Shown: piece by piece, positions 35,851 through 46,223 of the stretch
Layout: each line of letters begins with the position of its first letter
Numbering within the stretch: position 1 is the stretch's first letter
Source of the DNA: Siphonodentalium dalli
Lineage: Eukaryota; Mollusca; Scaphopoda; Gadilida; Siphonodentaliidae
DNA: 64,000 nucleotides
Direction of reading: 5' to 3'
Assembly (NCBI GenBank): GCA_032622095.1
Contig: CP136063.1
Span: 183,995,956-184,059,955 of the forward strand
Notes under the pieces: generated by a model
Told to the model about the DNA's origin: nothing
The model's input: only the letters and a program-made list of their open reading frames with translations
Database searches by the model: none
Translations under genes and position numbers: made by a program

Positions 35851-35936
35851 TTAACTCTGACAAAAATACGGACGAAATCCGCTGCATGACAGTATCCTTC
35901 CTTCTGATATGTTAGTTACAATGCAAAATGTCAATA
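35851..35936 (+). repeat. Dispersed repeat R1, split copy, third piece
   Basis: Starts with the duplicated TTAA and matches 15513 onward (CTCTGACAAAAATAC, GGACGAAATCC, CATGACAG). Confidence 0.85.
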
Positions 35937-36159
35937 CGAGAGCAACAAATCGATTGATAAAAAAAACTCGTATTTCAATTACTAATTAATGGACCAAACC
36001 CACAGCAAACCCTAACAGCTTGGACCGTCACCATGGACAACGCAATTAAATAATGTATGCACACCCCGAGTTATACAAGGTAAAATGTTCGTAAAACCTG
36101 ACTTACGGAAGGAACACTCGACTCTATACCCGACTATACTCAATGCCAGTGTTTCTTAC

Positions 36160-36342
36160 CATTGCTAGCACAATTCTCAGTTGAACTCTGTGGCGGGATC
36201 TGTTGTTCACCTCAGCATTCACTGTGATTGTCTCCCCTGGAACATAACCCGTCTTTTCGAGAACATCAACCTTTCCCTTTATGGGGCCCGATTTGCAGCA
36301 GCAGCAACATGTATATTTTTCGCCTTCGGTCCGCCCGCTTCT
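36160..36342 (-). CDS. ARRDC-like exon: start of arrestin C-terminal domain
   Basis: This 183-nt, 61-codon, phase 0-0 exon follows the acceptor TTTTCTCAG and ends ATG before GTAAGA. The peptide has the hallmark cysteine run of ARRDC proteins, KYTCCCCCKSGPI, followed by VLEKTGYVPGETITVNAEV and NNRSRHRV. In the family this is the linker into the C domain and its first strands (cysteine run plus GPI; G-Y-V-P-G-E; a polar N-N-x-S turn). Membrane association of the cysteine run is not shown by sequence. An 80-nt hairpin lies about 260 bases upstream in the intron. Confidence 0.9.
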
Positions 36343-36599
36343 CTGAGAAAAGAATACAACGATCGTGTGTTATTTAAGCGGATCTGTAATGTCCACGGGA
36401 ATTGTAAGGAGGGATGATGTATATGTATAGATAACTGACATGAATATATCGATCGCTATAAGGTTCTACATACTCCGCAGAAACTTGCTAAAGTCGTACC
36501 AATTTTCCAGCTCTTTCAGACTTTTTTGTTGTTGCAGAAACGCCCTTTAGTTCTCACCATATCGCGGACAAAGATTATCATGGAATGAGTTGAATATGT

Positions 36600-36679
36600 G
36601 GGGATTCGAGAATGAAAACAGTTTGTGTACGAGTCGGCTAACCGACGAGCTTACAAACTGTTTTCGTGCTCTAATCCCC
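36600..36679. repeat. 80-nt imperfect hairpin in an ARRDC intron
   Basis: The arms GGGGATTCGAGAATGAAAAC and, mirrored, GTTTTCGTGCTCTAATCCCC pair with three mismatches. They continue through CAGTTTGTG...CACAAACTG-like pairing to an AGTCGG-CTAA-CCGAC inner stem. The length and mismatch pattern would fit a microRNA precursor, but a small foldback MITE is equally possible. Confidence 0.6.
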
Positions 36680-37566
36680 GAAATTATATTGGCGATCCTC
36701 CCGGTGCGTTACAAATGTTGACTACCTCAGATGAAATTTGAAAAGCAGAAGAATTATAGGACCAACAGCAATCACAAACACACCACATATCATCCTATAT
36801 ATTTTATTTCGTCATCTACATTGTATTTGTTAAAATGTTAATGTTTAAACAAAAATCCCCGAAGATGCAACGAAACACGATACCTTTATCTCCAATGTTA
36901 TTCAATTCACAAAAACAAACTGCAATAAAAGCACTTTGTATCTGTAGTATATGAAGTGAGATATTCTTTTTTCGGTAATCAAATATATGGGAAGGTAATT
37001 CCGCGGGTTAATCAGAACATATTTATGCCACAACGGCTGGTAGTAATTGTATTGCGTACAGTAAATGGGATTCCTACTTCTACTCGATAAAAACACACAT
37101 TCATGGTATTACTTTCACATCGCGAAGTTATTAGTGAAACAAAGAAAGGACGCATGTCCTATATCAGACTTTACATAAACACTATAATGGCTGCGGACAC
37201 ACGTACCACAGTAGGTTAGAAGAAACTAAATAGGGTGGATTAAGCCCCTTGTTAAATTTACAGGGTATCTCAAAGCAGCATAAAATACACTCTGTCTGCT
37301 GATTGGGTCATACTATGAGTAAGAAATTTGTGGTGAAATAAAATATAGTTTATAGTCTATTGATTCATTTAAGCGAGGTTGATGAATCTGTCAATTCAGG
37401 TTGTCTGTAAAGCATTTATAAATTTGTTGTACCAGATATATTTTGGTAGTGAAATTTTCTGCGAATCTGACGGTAGTATTAAAAGCGCCGAGTTTTAAAT
37501 GAAAAAGGCGTGGCTGGAAACAAATCCAATTGTGCATTAAGTGGAAAACATTTAGTTCCTTCTAAC
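36680..37566. other. Intronic sequence
   Basis: No feature recognised. Confidence 0.4.
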
Positions 37567-38309
37567 CAGTAGCGATGGCATAGTAGGTGTCACAATTTAT
37601 TATGGTGGCGTTTGGCAAACTCCTGGCAGAGTTATCTCCCATCGCTCCGCTGAGATGCAGCGATAGCGTAGAGGGCGCTGTATGGAGTTTGGGCGTTTGG
37701 TGACAATTTGTCGTCATACTTCTGTGACATATAGCTCGCCATGTTGCCCGCTGAGTTTCCGCACAATGAGTCGACTCGACCAATTAACCCATTGCGTTTC
37801 ACCAAGGTTGATCTCTATTCATTACGTTTTACTACATTGTATTCTCTACAATATATATAATTGCACGATCTATCATCCAGAATTGTGTTTGACCGTGGCA
37901 ATCCCGCATTCACTCACATATCATGCACGTAGTACGTGTTATTGATATGATCTTAATGCATGTTATCTACTTATATTAATTTCATGCGTATTAAGACAGT
38001 TCCCCAATTGCCTTTTTATTTTGCGACGTTTAGTTCTACGAATAATTACGCTAACATTATCATGTGGGCCTATACAGCTGTGTCGGAACTGTTGGAGGAA
38101 CTGCAGCTAAGAGAAAGTATCTGGAATAAAGAACGCGAGCTATACAAGGACCAAAACCAGAAAAATGCTGACTATAACGAACGTTGGAAGGCTCATTGTG
38201 CGAATATGCAACGGGCGCCATGGCTTGCTATGGCATATTAATTATGACGATCAATTGTCACCAAACTCCACCATAATAAATTGTAACACCTACTATGCCA
38301 TCGCTACTG
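37567..38309. mobile_element. 743-bp TIR element carrying a MADF-like fragment
   Basis: The inverted ends begin CAGTAGCGATGGCATAGTAG at both termini and extend at least 45 bp (GTGTCACAATTTATTATGGT on the left). A further match, GTTTGG then TGACAATT, lies inside. The interior holds a plus-strand frame described separately. No clear target duplication was seen. Confidence 0.75.
37960..38241 (+). pseudogene. Possible MADF/Myb-SANT-like fragment in the TIR element
   Basis: A 93-codon frame. Its middle, AVSELLEELQLRESIWNKER then ELYKDQNQKNADYNERW, follows the pattern of the first two helices of a MADF domain (L-I-x-L-V-x-x-R-x-x-L-W-D, then Y-K-D-x-N-x-x-x-x-x-W). The third helix is absent. PIF/Harbinger elements encode a Myb/MADF partner protein (family knowledge), which fits the setting. 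This is similarity by eye only. Confidence 0.35.
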
Positions 38310-38838
38310 TGGTACGTGTGTCCGCAGTCATTGTGTACCCGTGTCGACTGTGGTATGTGAGAGGGCCTTCTCATATATACCAACATTTAATCAAAGATAA
38401 ACGGCGAAACATACTTTTTGTTTCACTTTGAACTCATTAATGAAATTTGCAATTGAAGGCCCGCCAATGTTAGACTTTAATTTTGGTAAAGCATTTTAAT
38501 AAATGGGCAGATGTAAAATCTCGTAGAATTGTCAATGGTTGATTGTTAATATTGTTGTTAATATTGTTGGAGTTTTATTACCTACCAGAACATGTTATAT
38601 TATATTAGAATAAATATTTGAGTTAATTTGTTCTTTGAATATGTTTAAATCAAAGTGGCTCCAAAATATGTGGCTCAAGTAAATGAAAAGTGGCTCAAAA
38701 TCATTCACAAGTGGCTAAGGTGGTGGTTCAAGAAATAATTGGGTCAGTGTGAACACTGCATGATGCAACGCCAGAAGAGCTTCACTTATCTACAGTAAAT
38801 AGCGTTCTTCAACGTAAACCTAGCAATTATAAGTTTAC
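38310..38838. other. Intronic sequence
   Basis: AT-rich, with no feature recognised beyond small internal repeats (AAGTGGCT near 38655-38715). Confidence 0.4.
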
Positions 38839-39068
38839 CTCTATACCGGGTTTCCCACATGTGTTCAGATCCAATAATGCCACTACTTCAAAAATCTTCT
38901 CAGTTTTGTTGTCGAGTTTCCACGGTCTGTCTATTTTACCTTTCAGTCTATAGACGATATTCCCTACATGACTTTTGAACGAAGAAGGTATATCCTGTGG
39001 GAGCTGGAAACTGAATGGGAACTGATGGTATCCCGGACCCAGCGTCTTGTCTCCAGAAGGCGGTGTAT
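38839..39068 (-). CDS. ARRDC-like exon (third expected): end of arrestin N-terminal domain
   Basis: This exon completes one split codon and then encodes 76 codons (230 nt). The acceptor is CTGTTTCACGCAG at 39069-39081 and the donor is GAG followed by GTAAAC. The peptide has the conserved core of alpha-arrestins: a charged turn, GYHQFPFSFQLPQDIPSSF, then GNIVYRLKGKIDRPWKLD and a VVALLDLN strand. The FPFSF-LP-PSSF and IDRPW motifs are diagnostic for the family (family knowledge). A Helitron fragment sits only 43 bases upstream of the exon on the coding strand (39111), right behind the polypyrimidine region, so insertions have come very close to the splice site. Confidence 0.9.
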
Positions 39069-39110
39069 CTGCGTGAAACAGAACGTGACGGGTGTATATA
39101 TATATATATA

Positions 39111-40102
39111 CTAGCAGGTGACCCGACGTCCGGGATTTGACCTTGATTTGACCATTTTGAAGGTCAAGGTCAGGTTGGGGTAACAATTTGACCCGTCCAA
39201 AACACTCCCCCGACAAAAGTATCCCTAGGTATCAAATTTCGTCGAAATCCTTATTTTTTTTATTTAATTTGAGTTAATTCTGCCTTTTTAATGAAGAGAA
39301 ATGATGGTACCCGTCCCGTGATGGTACCCGTCCCTAAAAGAGGTACCTTTGTGGGTACCCGTTTCAAGGTGAAGATCACCTCGGGCGGAAAAACTTACCC
39401 GATGAAAATCTCCCCCGTTCCTTGGAACCCCTAAGTACGAAGACAAACATAAGCCCGCCACTGGCGTGGTTCGTCTCATGACTTTGTTCGAAAAAACAAT
39501 TGCAACAGTTTCCGAGACACGTATGCTGCACCTAGGTGTAAAATTTCGTCGAAATCCGCCAGTTTGACCCGATTTGACCTTGAATTGATCATTTTTAAGG
39601 TCAATGTAAGGTCGGGGTCACAATATAACCCGCCCATGACACTTCCCGTGGGTAGCAAGTTTGAGCTCAATCGGTTCGAGTCTATAAAGAACACACACAC
39701 ATATATATATCCATTTGTGTGTACCCATTTGAAGGTGAAGATCACCTCGGGCGGAAAAACTGACCCGATGGAAATCTCCCCCGTTCATATGAAGCACTAA
39801 GTACGTAAGAATCACATAACACGCTCATGTCTGGACACAGTCACGCTCACGTGTGGACCCAGACGTAAGAATCACATTACACGCATACGCTCTTTATCAA
39901 CGACACTGCGGATACGAACGCTCTTTAACTATCAACGCGATTAACTCCACAGTGCCAATGACGGTCATTTTTGTGACTGAGGTGGGGATTGGGTGTTCTG
40001 ATCTTCTCCAATACGGCGGTAAACATTGCCCGTGCGTTTTTAACCTTAGATTGGAAGTTTGAGCTCAATCGGTCCAGCCGTTTTCACGGCCATAGCTAAC
40101 AG
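39111..40102 (-). mobile_element. Helitron-like element, minus-strand arm of an inverted pair
   Basis: It starts on the plus strand at CTAGCAGGTGACCCGACGTC (39111), preceded by A, and continues through GACC/GGTC blocks, GATCACCTCGGGCGGAAAAA and AACGCTCTTTAACTATCAAC to GCCATAGCTAACAG. It mirrors 40135-40895. Some internal segments are duplicated (39360-39430 and 39725-39795). Its own TC end is lost at the junction. Confidence 0.65.
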
Positions 40103-40895
40103 TAATATATATTTTGGGACTTCTGTTTGTCTGTCTGTTAGCTATGGCCGGGAAAACGGCTGAACCGATTGAGCTCAAACTTCCAATCTAAGGTTAAAAA
40201 AACACGGGCAATATTTACCGCCGTTTTGGAGAAGCTCCCAGCACCCCTTCTCCACCCTCAGTCACCAAAATGACAGTCATTGGCACTGTGGGGTTAATCG
40301 CGTTGATAGTTAAAGAGCGTTCGTATCCGCAGTGTCGTTGATAAAGAGCGTGTGTGTGTCCAGACATGAGCGTGTTGTGTATGTGTCCAGACATGAACGT
40401 AATGTGTGATCCTTATGTCTGTGTTCGTACTTAGGAATTCGGTCGCCCCAGGGGTCATAGGGCGAGGAGTCCAGATTGGTACTTAGTGATTCCTAGGAAT
40501 GGGGGGGGGGGGTTTCATCGGGTCAGTTTATCCGCCCGAGGTGACCTTCACCTTGAAACGGGTACCCACAAATGATATATATGTATGTGTGTGTCCGTTA
40601 TAGACTCGAAAACGGCCCTACCGATTGAGTCCAAACTTGCTACCTAGGGACACTTTTGTCCGGGAACTCTCATGGACCAGTCAAATTGTAACCCCGACAT
40701 GACATTGACCTTCAAAATGGTCAATTCAAGGTCAAATCGGGTAAAACGGACGGATTTCGACAAAATTTTATACCTAGGGATACTTTTGTCCGGGGATTCT
40801 TTTGGACGGGTCAAATCGCTCCGACCTGACCTTGACCTTCAAAATGATCAATTCAAGGTCAAAGCCCGGACGAAGTCGGGTCACCTATATGGCGT
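40103..40895 (+). mobile_element. Helitron-like element, plus-strand arm of an inverted pair
   Basis: Begins TAATATATATTTTGGGACTT (TC lost) and CTGTTTGTCTGTCTGTTAGC. It mirrors the preceding arm (CCAATCTAAGGTTAAAAA, GATAGTTAAAGAGCGTTCG, CCGCCCGAGGTGACCTTCAC) and ends in GCCCGGACGAAGTCGGGTC without CTAG. A run of 11 G lies at about 40501. Confidence 0.65.
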
Positions 40896-41004
40896 ATGGA
40901 GGTTTGTTGTTGAGAACTGCTAACTTCAAATGTCAGGTGTTATCAGGTGTTATCAGGTGTCAATGGTCAGATGATCGATGCGTGTGGTCGCCAGACGTTC
41001 TCGC

Positions 41005-41520
41005 ACATCGATGATGATAACGATACCGATGATGATGATGTTGATGATGATGACGAAAATGAATGCGATGGCGAAGATGATTAGTATGGCGATGATGTCT
41101 GATGGCGATGATCACGATGATGGTGATGATGATGATGGTGACGATGATTGTGATGATGATATATATGATTGCGATGATGATGACGACGACGATGAAGACG
41201 ACGATGATGACAAATGCGACGATGGTGATGGTGGTGACGACGGCGGCGACGACGACGACGTTGATGATCAATTTGATTATCACGCTAACGATGATGTTGA
41301 CGATGATTATGACGATGATGAAGATGATGATACTTATGATGATGATGATGATGGTGGTGGTGGTTGTGGCGACTATGACGACGACGATGACGACGATGAC
41401 GATTATGATGATGATGATGATGAGGAGGATGATGAGGACGATGATGATGACGATGATGATGATGATGATGATGGCGATGAAGATGATGATGATGATGATG
41501 ATGATGCTGATGATGGTGAC

Positions 41521-41553
<33 letters not shown>

Positions 41554-41612
41554 AATGATAATTATGATGATGATGATGATGATGATGGTGATGGTGATGA
41601 TGATGATGATGG
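41005..41612 (+). repeat. GAT/GAC trinucleotide tract
   Basis: About 600 bp of almost uninterrupted GAT with GAC, GGT and AAT variants. It creates very long frames of one repeated residue in several frames on both strands. These are read as low-complexity DNA, not genes. It lies in an arrestin intron. Confidence 0.92.
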
Positions 41613-41699
41613 TACAACTATACACTTCTGCCATATGAAAATGGCAAGCCAGACAACAGTGGCCCATTTTCTATTATATGTATATATGTTAATTAGTAC

Positions 41700-41756
41700 T
41701 CTGTATTCGCCACTTAATTGTGGCATTGAGTAAATAAACAATCAATCAATCAATGA
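41700..41756 (+). repeat. Possible SINE/LINE tail with AATC repeats
   Basis: TTGTGGCATTGAGTAAATAA followed by ACAATCAATCAATCAAT resembles the 3' tail of molluscan retroposons. No head is recognised upstream because the GAT tract intervenes. Confidence 0.35.
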
Positions 41757-42071
41757 AGATGGATCGGTTTTTCCATGCACATACGAAACAGTCTGGCACT
41801 GGAGTCAATCATGCAAGTGACCGTAGATACATGATAGCCCATGAAGTTCCAGGTTATAATTTCTCGGTCTAAACCTCTCTAATAATATGATATAGAACGA
41901 GCCCGGCATAATGGTAAGGAGAAGGACCTTTCGAAGGATCGTGTAAATAGTCCTGAAATTATATGCTTATATATTTAGGCCTAACACATGCATGGCAACG
42001 ACCTAATATTTGATTAATCGTGTAGATCGTTTTGGATAATTATATATGGCTATAAATATAGCCTATATTGT

Positions 42072-42440
42072 TTAGATATAATAAGCGGAACGAATGAAGC
42101 AATCCTTGATGCAATGAATGTTATAGATTTCTTTGACAAACTTGTATTCTTTGAAAATTCTGACGGGAAAAGCGGGCTTGTCCCAATTATTATAAAATGT
42201 AAACAGTTCCGCATATTCAATGCGTGGAAGTTTGATTTTGGGCGAAAATTCGGGATCCAAGCTCTCTGACTGCTGTGAAATGTACGCGATATATTTGGAT
42301 CAAGTGTTCGAAAATGTTATTTCCGTCGATGTACTCGGCTGTATTTTGGGTACGTTTACAGCACTCTTCGAACTTGTTATGAGATGCTCGTAGAGAATTT
42401 ATGGATATACATGCATGTTGGTCTGATTTCTGCGATGAAA
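42072..42440 (-). pseudogene. Unassigned coding-like fragment with a frameshift
   Basis: The minus strand reads ASHNKFEECCKRTQNTAEYI and DGNNIFEHLIQIYRVHFTAV. After a frame change near 42255 it continues DPEFSPKIKLPRIEYAELFT and FYNNWDKPAFPVRIFKEYKF. The amino-acid use looks protein-like in both parts and the junction is close, so a decayed gene or exon is plausible. The family is not recognised. It runs into the Helitron array at its upstream end. Confidence 0.3.
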
Positions 42441-42448
42441 AGTGGGCA

Positions 42449-42660
42449 TGAGCAGACGAGATCTCGGAAACGGGTGGAGCTATCGACTTGAAATTTGCTA
42501 TGTGAATGTATCTTGCCCCGGATACGAATTTTATCGGGTCGCCGAGCCCGTGCGACGCCAGCTTCCCCTCATGCGCAGACCAGATCTCGGAAACGGGTGG
42601 AGCTATCGACTTGAAATTTGGTTTTTGAATAGCCCGGACAACGTCGGGCTCATCGGCTAG
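42449..42660 (+). mobile_element. Helitron-like array, member a (5' truncated)
   Basis: Two partial copies of the family's 122-bp module, then GCCCGGACAACGTCGGGC, TCATCGG and CTAG at 42657-42660. The next member starts at the following base. Confidence 0.75.
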
Positions 42661-43716
42661 TCTCATATATATTTTGAAGACCTCTGTCTGTTTGTTTGTC
42701 TGTCTGTCTGTCTGTATGTTTGTCTGTATGTTTGTCATTAATACAAATCTACGATTCTCAACCGATCGGGACGAAACTTGGTACGTGTGTGTAGTTTGAC
42801 CAGGCGGTGGACGTTGTCGTATTGGCGAGCCCGTGCGACGCCCGTGCAGCGCATGCACAGACGAGATCTCGGAAACGGATGGAGCTATCGACTTGAAATT
42901 TGGTATGTGAATGTATCTTGCCCCGGATACGAATTTTATCGGGTCGCCGATCTCGTGCGACGCCCACTTCGCGCATGCGCAGACGAGATCTCGGAAACGG
43001 GTGGAGCTATCGACTTGAAATTTGACACGGGTAGAGCTATCGACTTGAAATTGACCTCTGTCTGTTTGTTTGTATGTTTGTCTGTATGTCATTTACACAA
43101 ATCTACGATTCTCGACCGATCGGGACGAAACTTGGTACGTGTGTGTAGTTTGACCAGGCGGTCGTCTTTGTCGTATTGGCGAGCCCGTGCGGCGACGGTT
43201 CGCGCATGCGCAGACGAGATCTCGGAAACGGGTGGAGCTATCGACTTGAAATTTGCTATGTGAATGTATCTTGCCCCGGATACGAATTTTATGGGTCGCC
43301 GAGCCCGTGGGACGCCAGCTTCGCACATGCGCAGACGAGATCTAGGAAACGGGCGGAGCTATCGACTTGAAATTTGGTATGTGAATGTATCTTGCCCCGG
43401 ATACAAATTTTATCGGGTCGCGGAGCCCGTTCGACGCCAGCTTCGCGCATGCGCAGACGAGATCTCGGAAACGGGTGGAGCTATCGACTTGAAATTTGGC
43501 ATGTGAATGTATCTTGCCCTGGATACGAATTTTATCGGGTCGCCGAGCCCGTGCGACACCAGCTTCGCGCATGCGCAGACCAGATCTCGGAAACTGGTAG
43601 AGCTATCGACTTGAAATTTGGTTTTTGAATAGCCCGGACAACGTCGGGCTGGGTAGAGCTATCGACTTTAAATTTGGTTTTTGAATAGCCCGGTCAACGT
43701 CGGGCTCATCGGCTAG
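42661..43716 (+). mobile_element. Helitron-like array, member b
   Basis: Starts TCTCATATATATTTTGAAGA, has a CTGT/TTGT microsatellite and an ACGATTCTCGACCGATCGGG-type block. It then has several copies of a module of about 122 bp (GACGAGATCTCGGAAACGGG, ATCGACTTGAAATTTG, GCCCCGGATACGAATTTTAT, CGCATGCGCA). It ends in the hairpin and CTAG at 43713-43716. The first module block is itself duplicated with a new microsatellite at about 43050. Many short arginine-rich frames here are by-products. Confidence 0.8.
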
Positions 43717-44348
43717 TCTCATATATCTTTTGAAGACCTCTGTCTGTTTGTTTGTCTGTATGTCTGTCTGTATGTCATTTATACAAATCTACGATTCTCG
43801 ACCGATCGGGACGAAACTTGGTACGTGTGTGTAGTTTGACCAGTCGGTCGTCGTTGTCGTATTGGCGAGTCCGTGCGACGCCCGTGCAACGCATGCGCAG
43901 ACGAGATCTCGGAAACGGGTGGAGCTATCGACTTGAAATTTGGTATGTGAACGTATCTTTCCCCGGATACGAATTTTATCTGGTCGCCGAGCCCGTGCAC
44001 AGCCAGCTTCGCGCATGCGCGGACGAGATCTCGGAAACGGGTGGAGCTATCGACTTGAAGTTTGCTATGTGAATGTATCTTGCCCCGGATACGAATTTTA
44101 TCGGGTCGCCGAGCCCGTGCGACGCCAGCTTCGCGCATGCGCAGACCAGATCTCGGAAACGGGTGGAGCTATCGACTTGAAATTTGCTATGTGAATGTAT
44201 CTTGCCCCGGATACGAATTTTATCGGGTCGCCGACCCCGTGCGACGCCAGCTTCGCGCATGCGCAGACCAGATCTCGGAAACGGGTAGAGCCATCGACTT
44301 GAAATTTGGTTTTTGAATAGCCCGGACAACGTCGGGCTCATCGGCTAG
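43717..44348 (+). mobile_element. Helitron-like array, member c
   Basis: Same family and orientation, beginning TCTCATATATCTTTTGAAGA and ending CTAG at 44345-44348. It contains four module copies. Confidence 0.8.
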
Positions 44349-44595
44349 TCTCATATATATTTTGAAGACCTCTGTTTGTATGTCTGTATGTATGTCATTT
44401 ATACAAATCTACGATTCTCGACCGATCGGGACGAAACTTGGTACGAGTGTGTGTAGTTTGACCAGGCGGTCGTCGTTGTCGTATTGGCGAGCCCGTGCGA
44501 CGCCCGTGCAGCGCATGCGCAGACCAGATCTCGGAAACGGGTGGAGCTATCGACTTGAAATTTGGTTTTTGAATAGCCCGGACAACGTCGGCTAG
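44349..44595 (+). mobile_element. Helitron-like array, member d (short)
   Basis: Same 5' end, one module copy, and a shortened 3' hairpin (GCCCGGACAACGTCGGCTAG). It ends at 44595. Confidence 0.75.
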
Positions 44596-44848
44596 TCTAA
44601 ATTACTCAACCGACCCGACTCGAATTTGGTATGTAGACCTACTTTGATCCCGGGAATAATATGGCCGGTCCAATTTCACGTACGACCGTGTCCTTTTCGT
44701 TGACCTCGCTCATACACGCTCATATAAGCATGTTTCTGGACCGATCGAAAAAATACTTTTCAACGTTGTTCGCTCAGTATTGTTCAATGTTGTCACTTTG
44801 AATTAGAAATCCCTAAATAGACCGGACAAAGTCGTGCACATCAGCTAG
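44596..44848 (+). mobile_element. Helitron-like element of a second subfamily, abutting the array
   Basis: Begins TCTAAATTACTCAACCGACC, lacks the microsatellite, and ends ACCGGACAAAGTCGTGCACA then TCAGCTAG before T. Its body (CGGGAATAATATGGCCGGTC, TTGTTCGCTCAGTATTGTTC) matches the inverse of 52930-53428, so it belongs to that subfamily. Confidence 0.7.
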
Positions 44849-46223
44849 TATAGATTTAAAAAAAGAGGCAATTTATTGATACTGGTGTCCTTCGGTCACT
44901 CGATCGCCTATATATAATCACCATTCAAAAGCTGAATCTTCTCTTTCATATATACTTCATTCCCAATGTAGATTCTTCTGTATTGACCCGAGCCCTCGCT
45001 CCAACACGTGCGACACCAGCCTTTCATAGACAAGGCGATTCCTGCAATTGGAAGAACTTTGCACATATTTATGGTGACCCAATTTATTTATCTATATCTA
45101 TACCGTAGATGTGACAGTTATACCACAATCAGTTATGTTCGCTCGACACATAATGACACACACATCTGCTCTTGAAGACATTTTAACCACATTTCCATAA
45201 ATATTATGATGGGTGTATGTCACATGGTTTTAAAGTTGGTCTATCTCTTCCCTAAACATGTTTCATATAGTTTCAGGTGGTAAAAATATAATAGATTAAA
45301 GTCGAAGACACCTGTCCTGAAACGCTTCTAGCAATTTATATTGATTTTATATCGATATTTTCTTATATAACGCGATAACCAAGTGGGACAATTTTTCGTT
45401 ACTATTTTTAGAAATTGAAATAGTGTTATCCCGCATGGTACGCTCAGAACGAACGTAAACCACAAAATGTCACACATTGATTGTATTTATATTATACCAG
45501 AAAATTCGAAATATAATCAATATTTATTGATAGAAGCGTTTCCCCGACAGGGGTCTTCGATTCCTATTTATTTAATACCCAGGAAACTATATAAAACTTG
45601 TTACATGAAGAGATAAACAATCTTTACGGACCACTGCTGTTTTATAGTAATATTCGACTTCATAATGATACGAACTGAGGTTCCATCGTTTTAGGAAACA
45701 AGGCTTGGTCGATTTCCAAATTTACGGGAAAAGAAATAAGTGAAATTACACATGCAATTGTAAATTGAGGTTACACATCATTCAAAGGCTTATTAAAATA
45801 TAACAATTATTCAGGTTGGTAATTCTAGGTATCTGATATTTGTTGAATTACGGCTTGATTCATTAAATCCTTCTCATATGTTATTTCATCTGAGGCAAAC
45901 ATGCAGTAATAAACACAGCCATTGACATATGTACGTGCACAGAGTAGTCAGTAGGCCTACACACTTTGCTGGATAACGGAGCACGCATTTTTCAGAGTAC
46001 AATCAGAGCGCCATAATCAGTCGATATCCAAAATCTCACAAGAGATCAATTTAATGCATAAGTATATGTCTGTACACCACACGGGGGGAATAGAAACAGA
46101 GGTGTAATTTAGATGTATGATTGAATGACCAATTCACAACAGAACTATTACAATAACTGCATGTATTTTCTATAAAATTGTCTAACAAGTGAGCTAATTT
46201 CGACCATTCTAAAACTTACGAAC
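44849..46223. other. Intronic gene-free stretch
   Basis: AT-rich, no recognised element. The missing arrestin exon was searched for here by eye without success. Confidence 0.4.

Noticed and set aside
40960-41733. Very long reading frames of aspartate, isoleucine, methionine or histidine
   Set aside because: They are the different frames of the GAT tract. All frames on both strands are open because the sequence is a simple repeat.
42217-44341. Several 70-290-codon frames with repeated arginine-rich blocks on both strands
   Set aside because: They follow the 122-bp module of the Helitron-like elements and are open on both strands over the same bases, with no domain.
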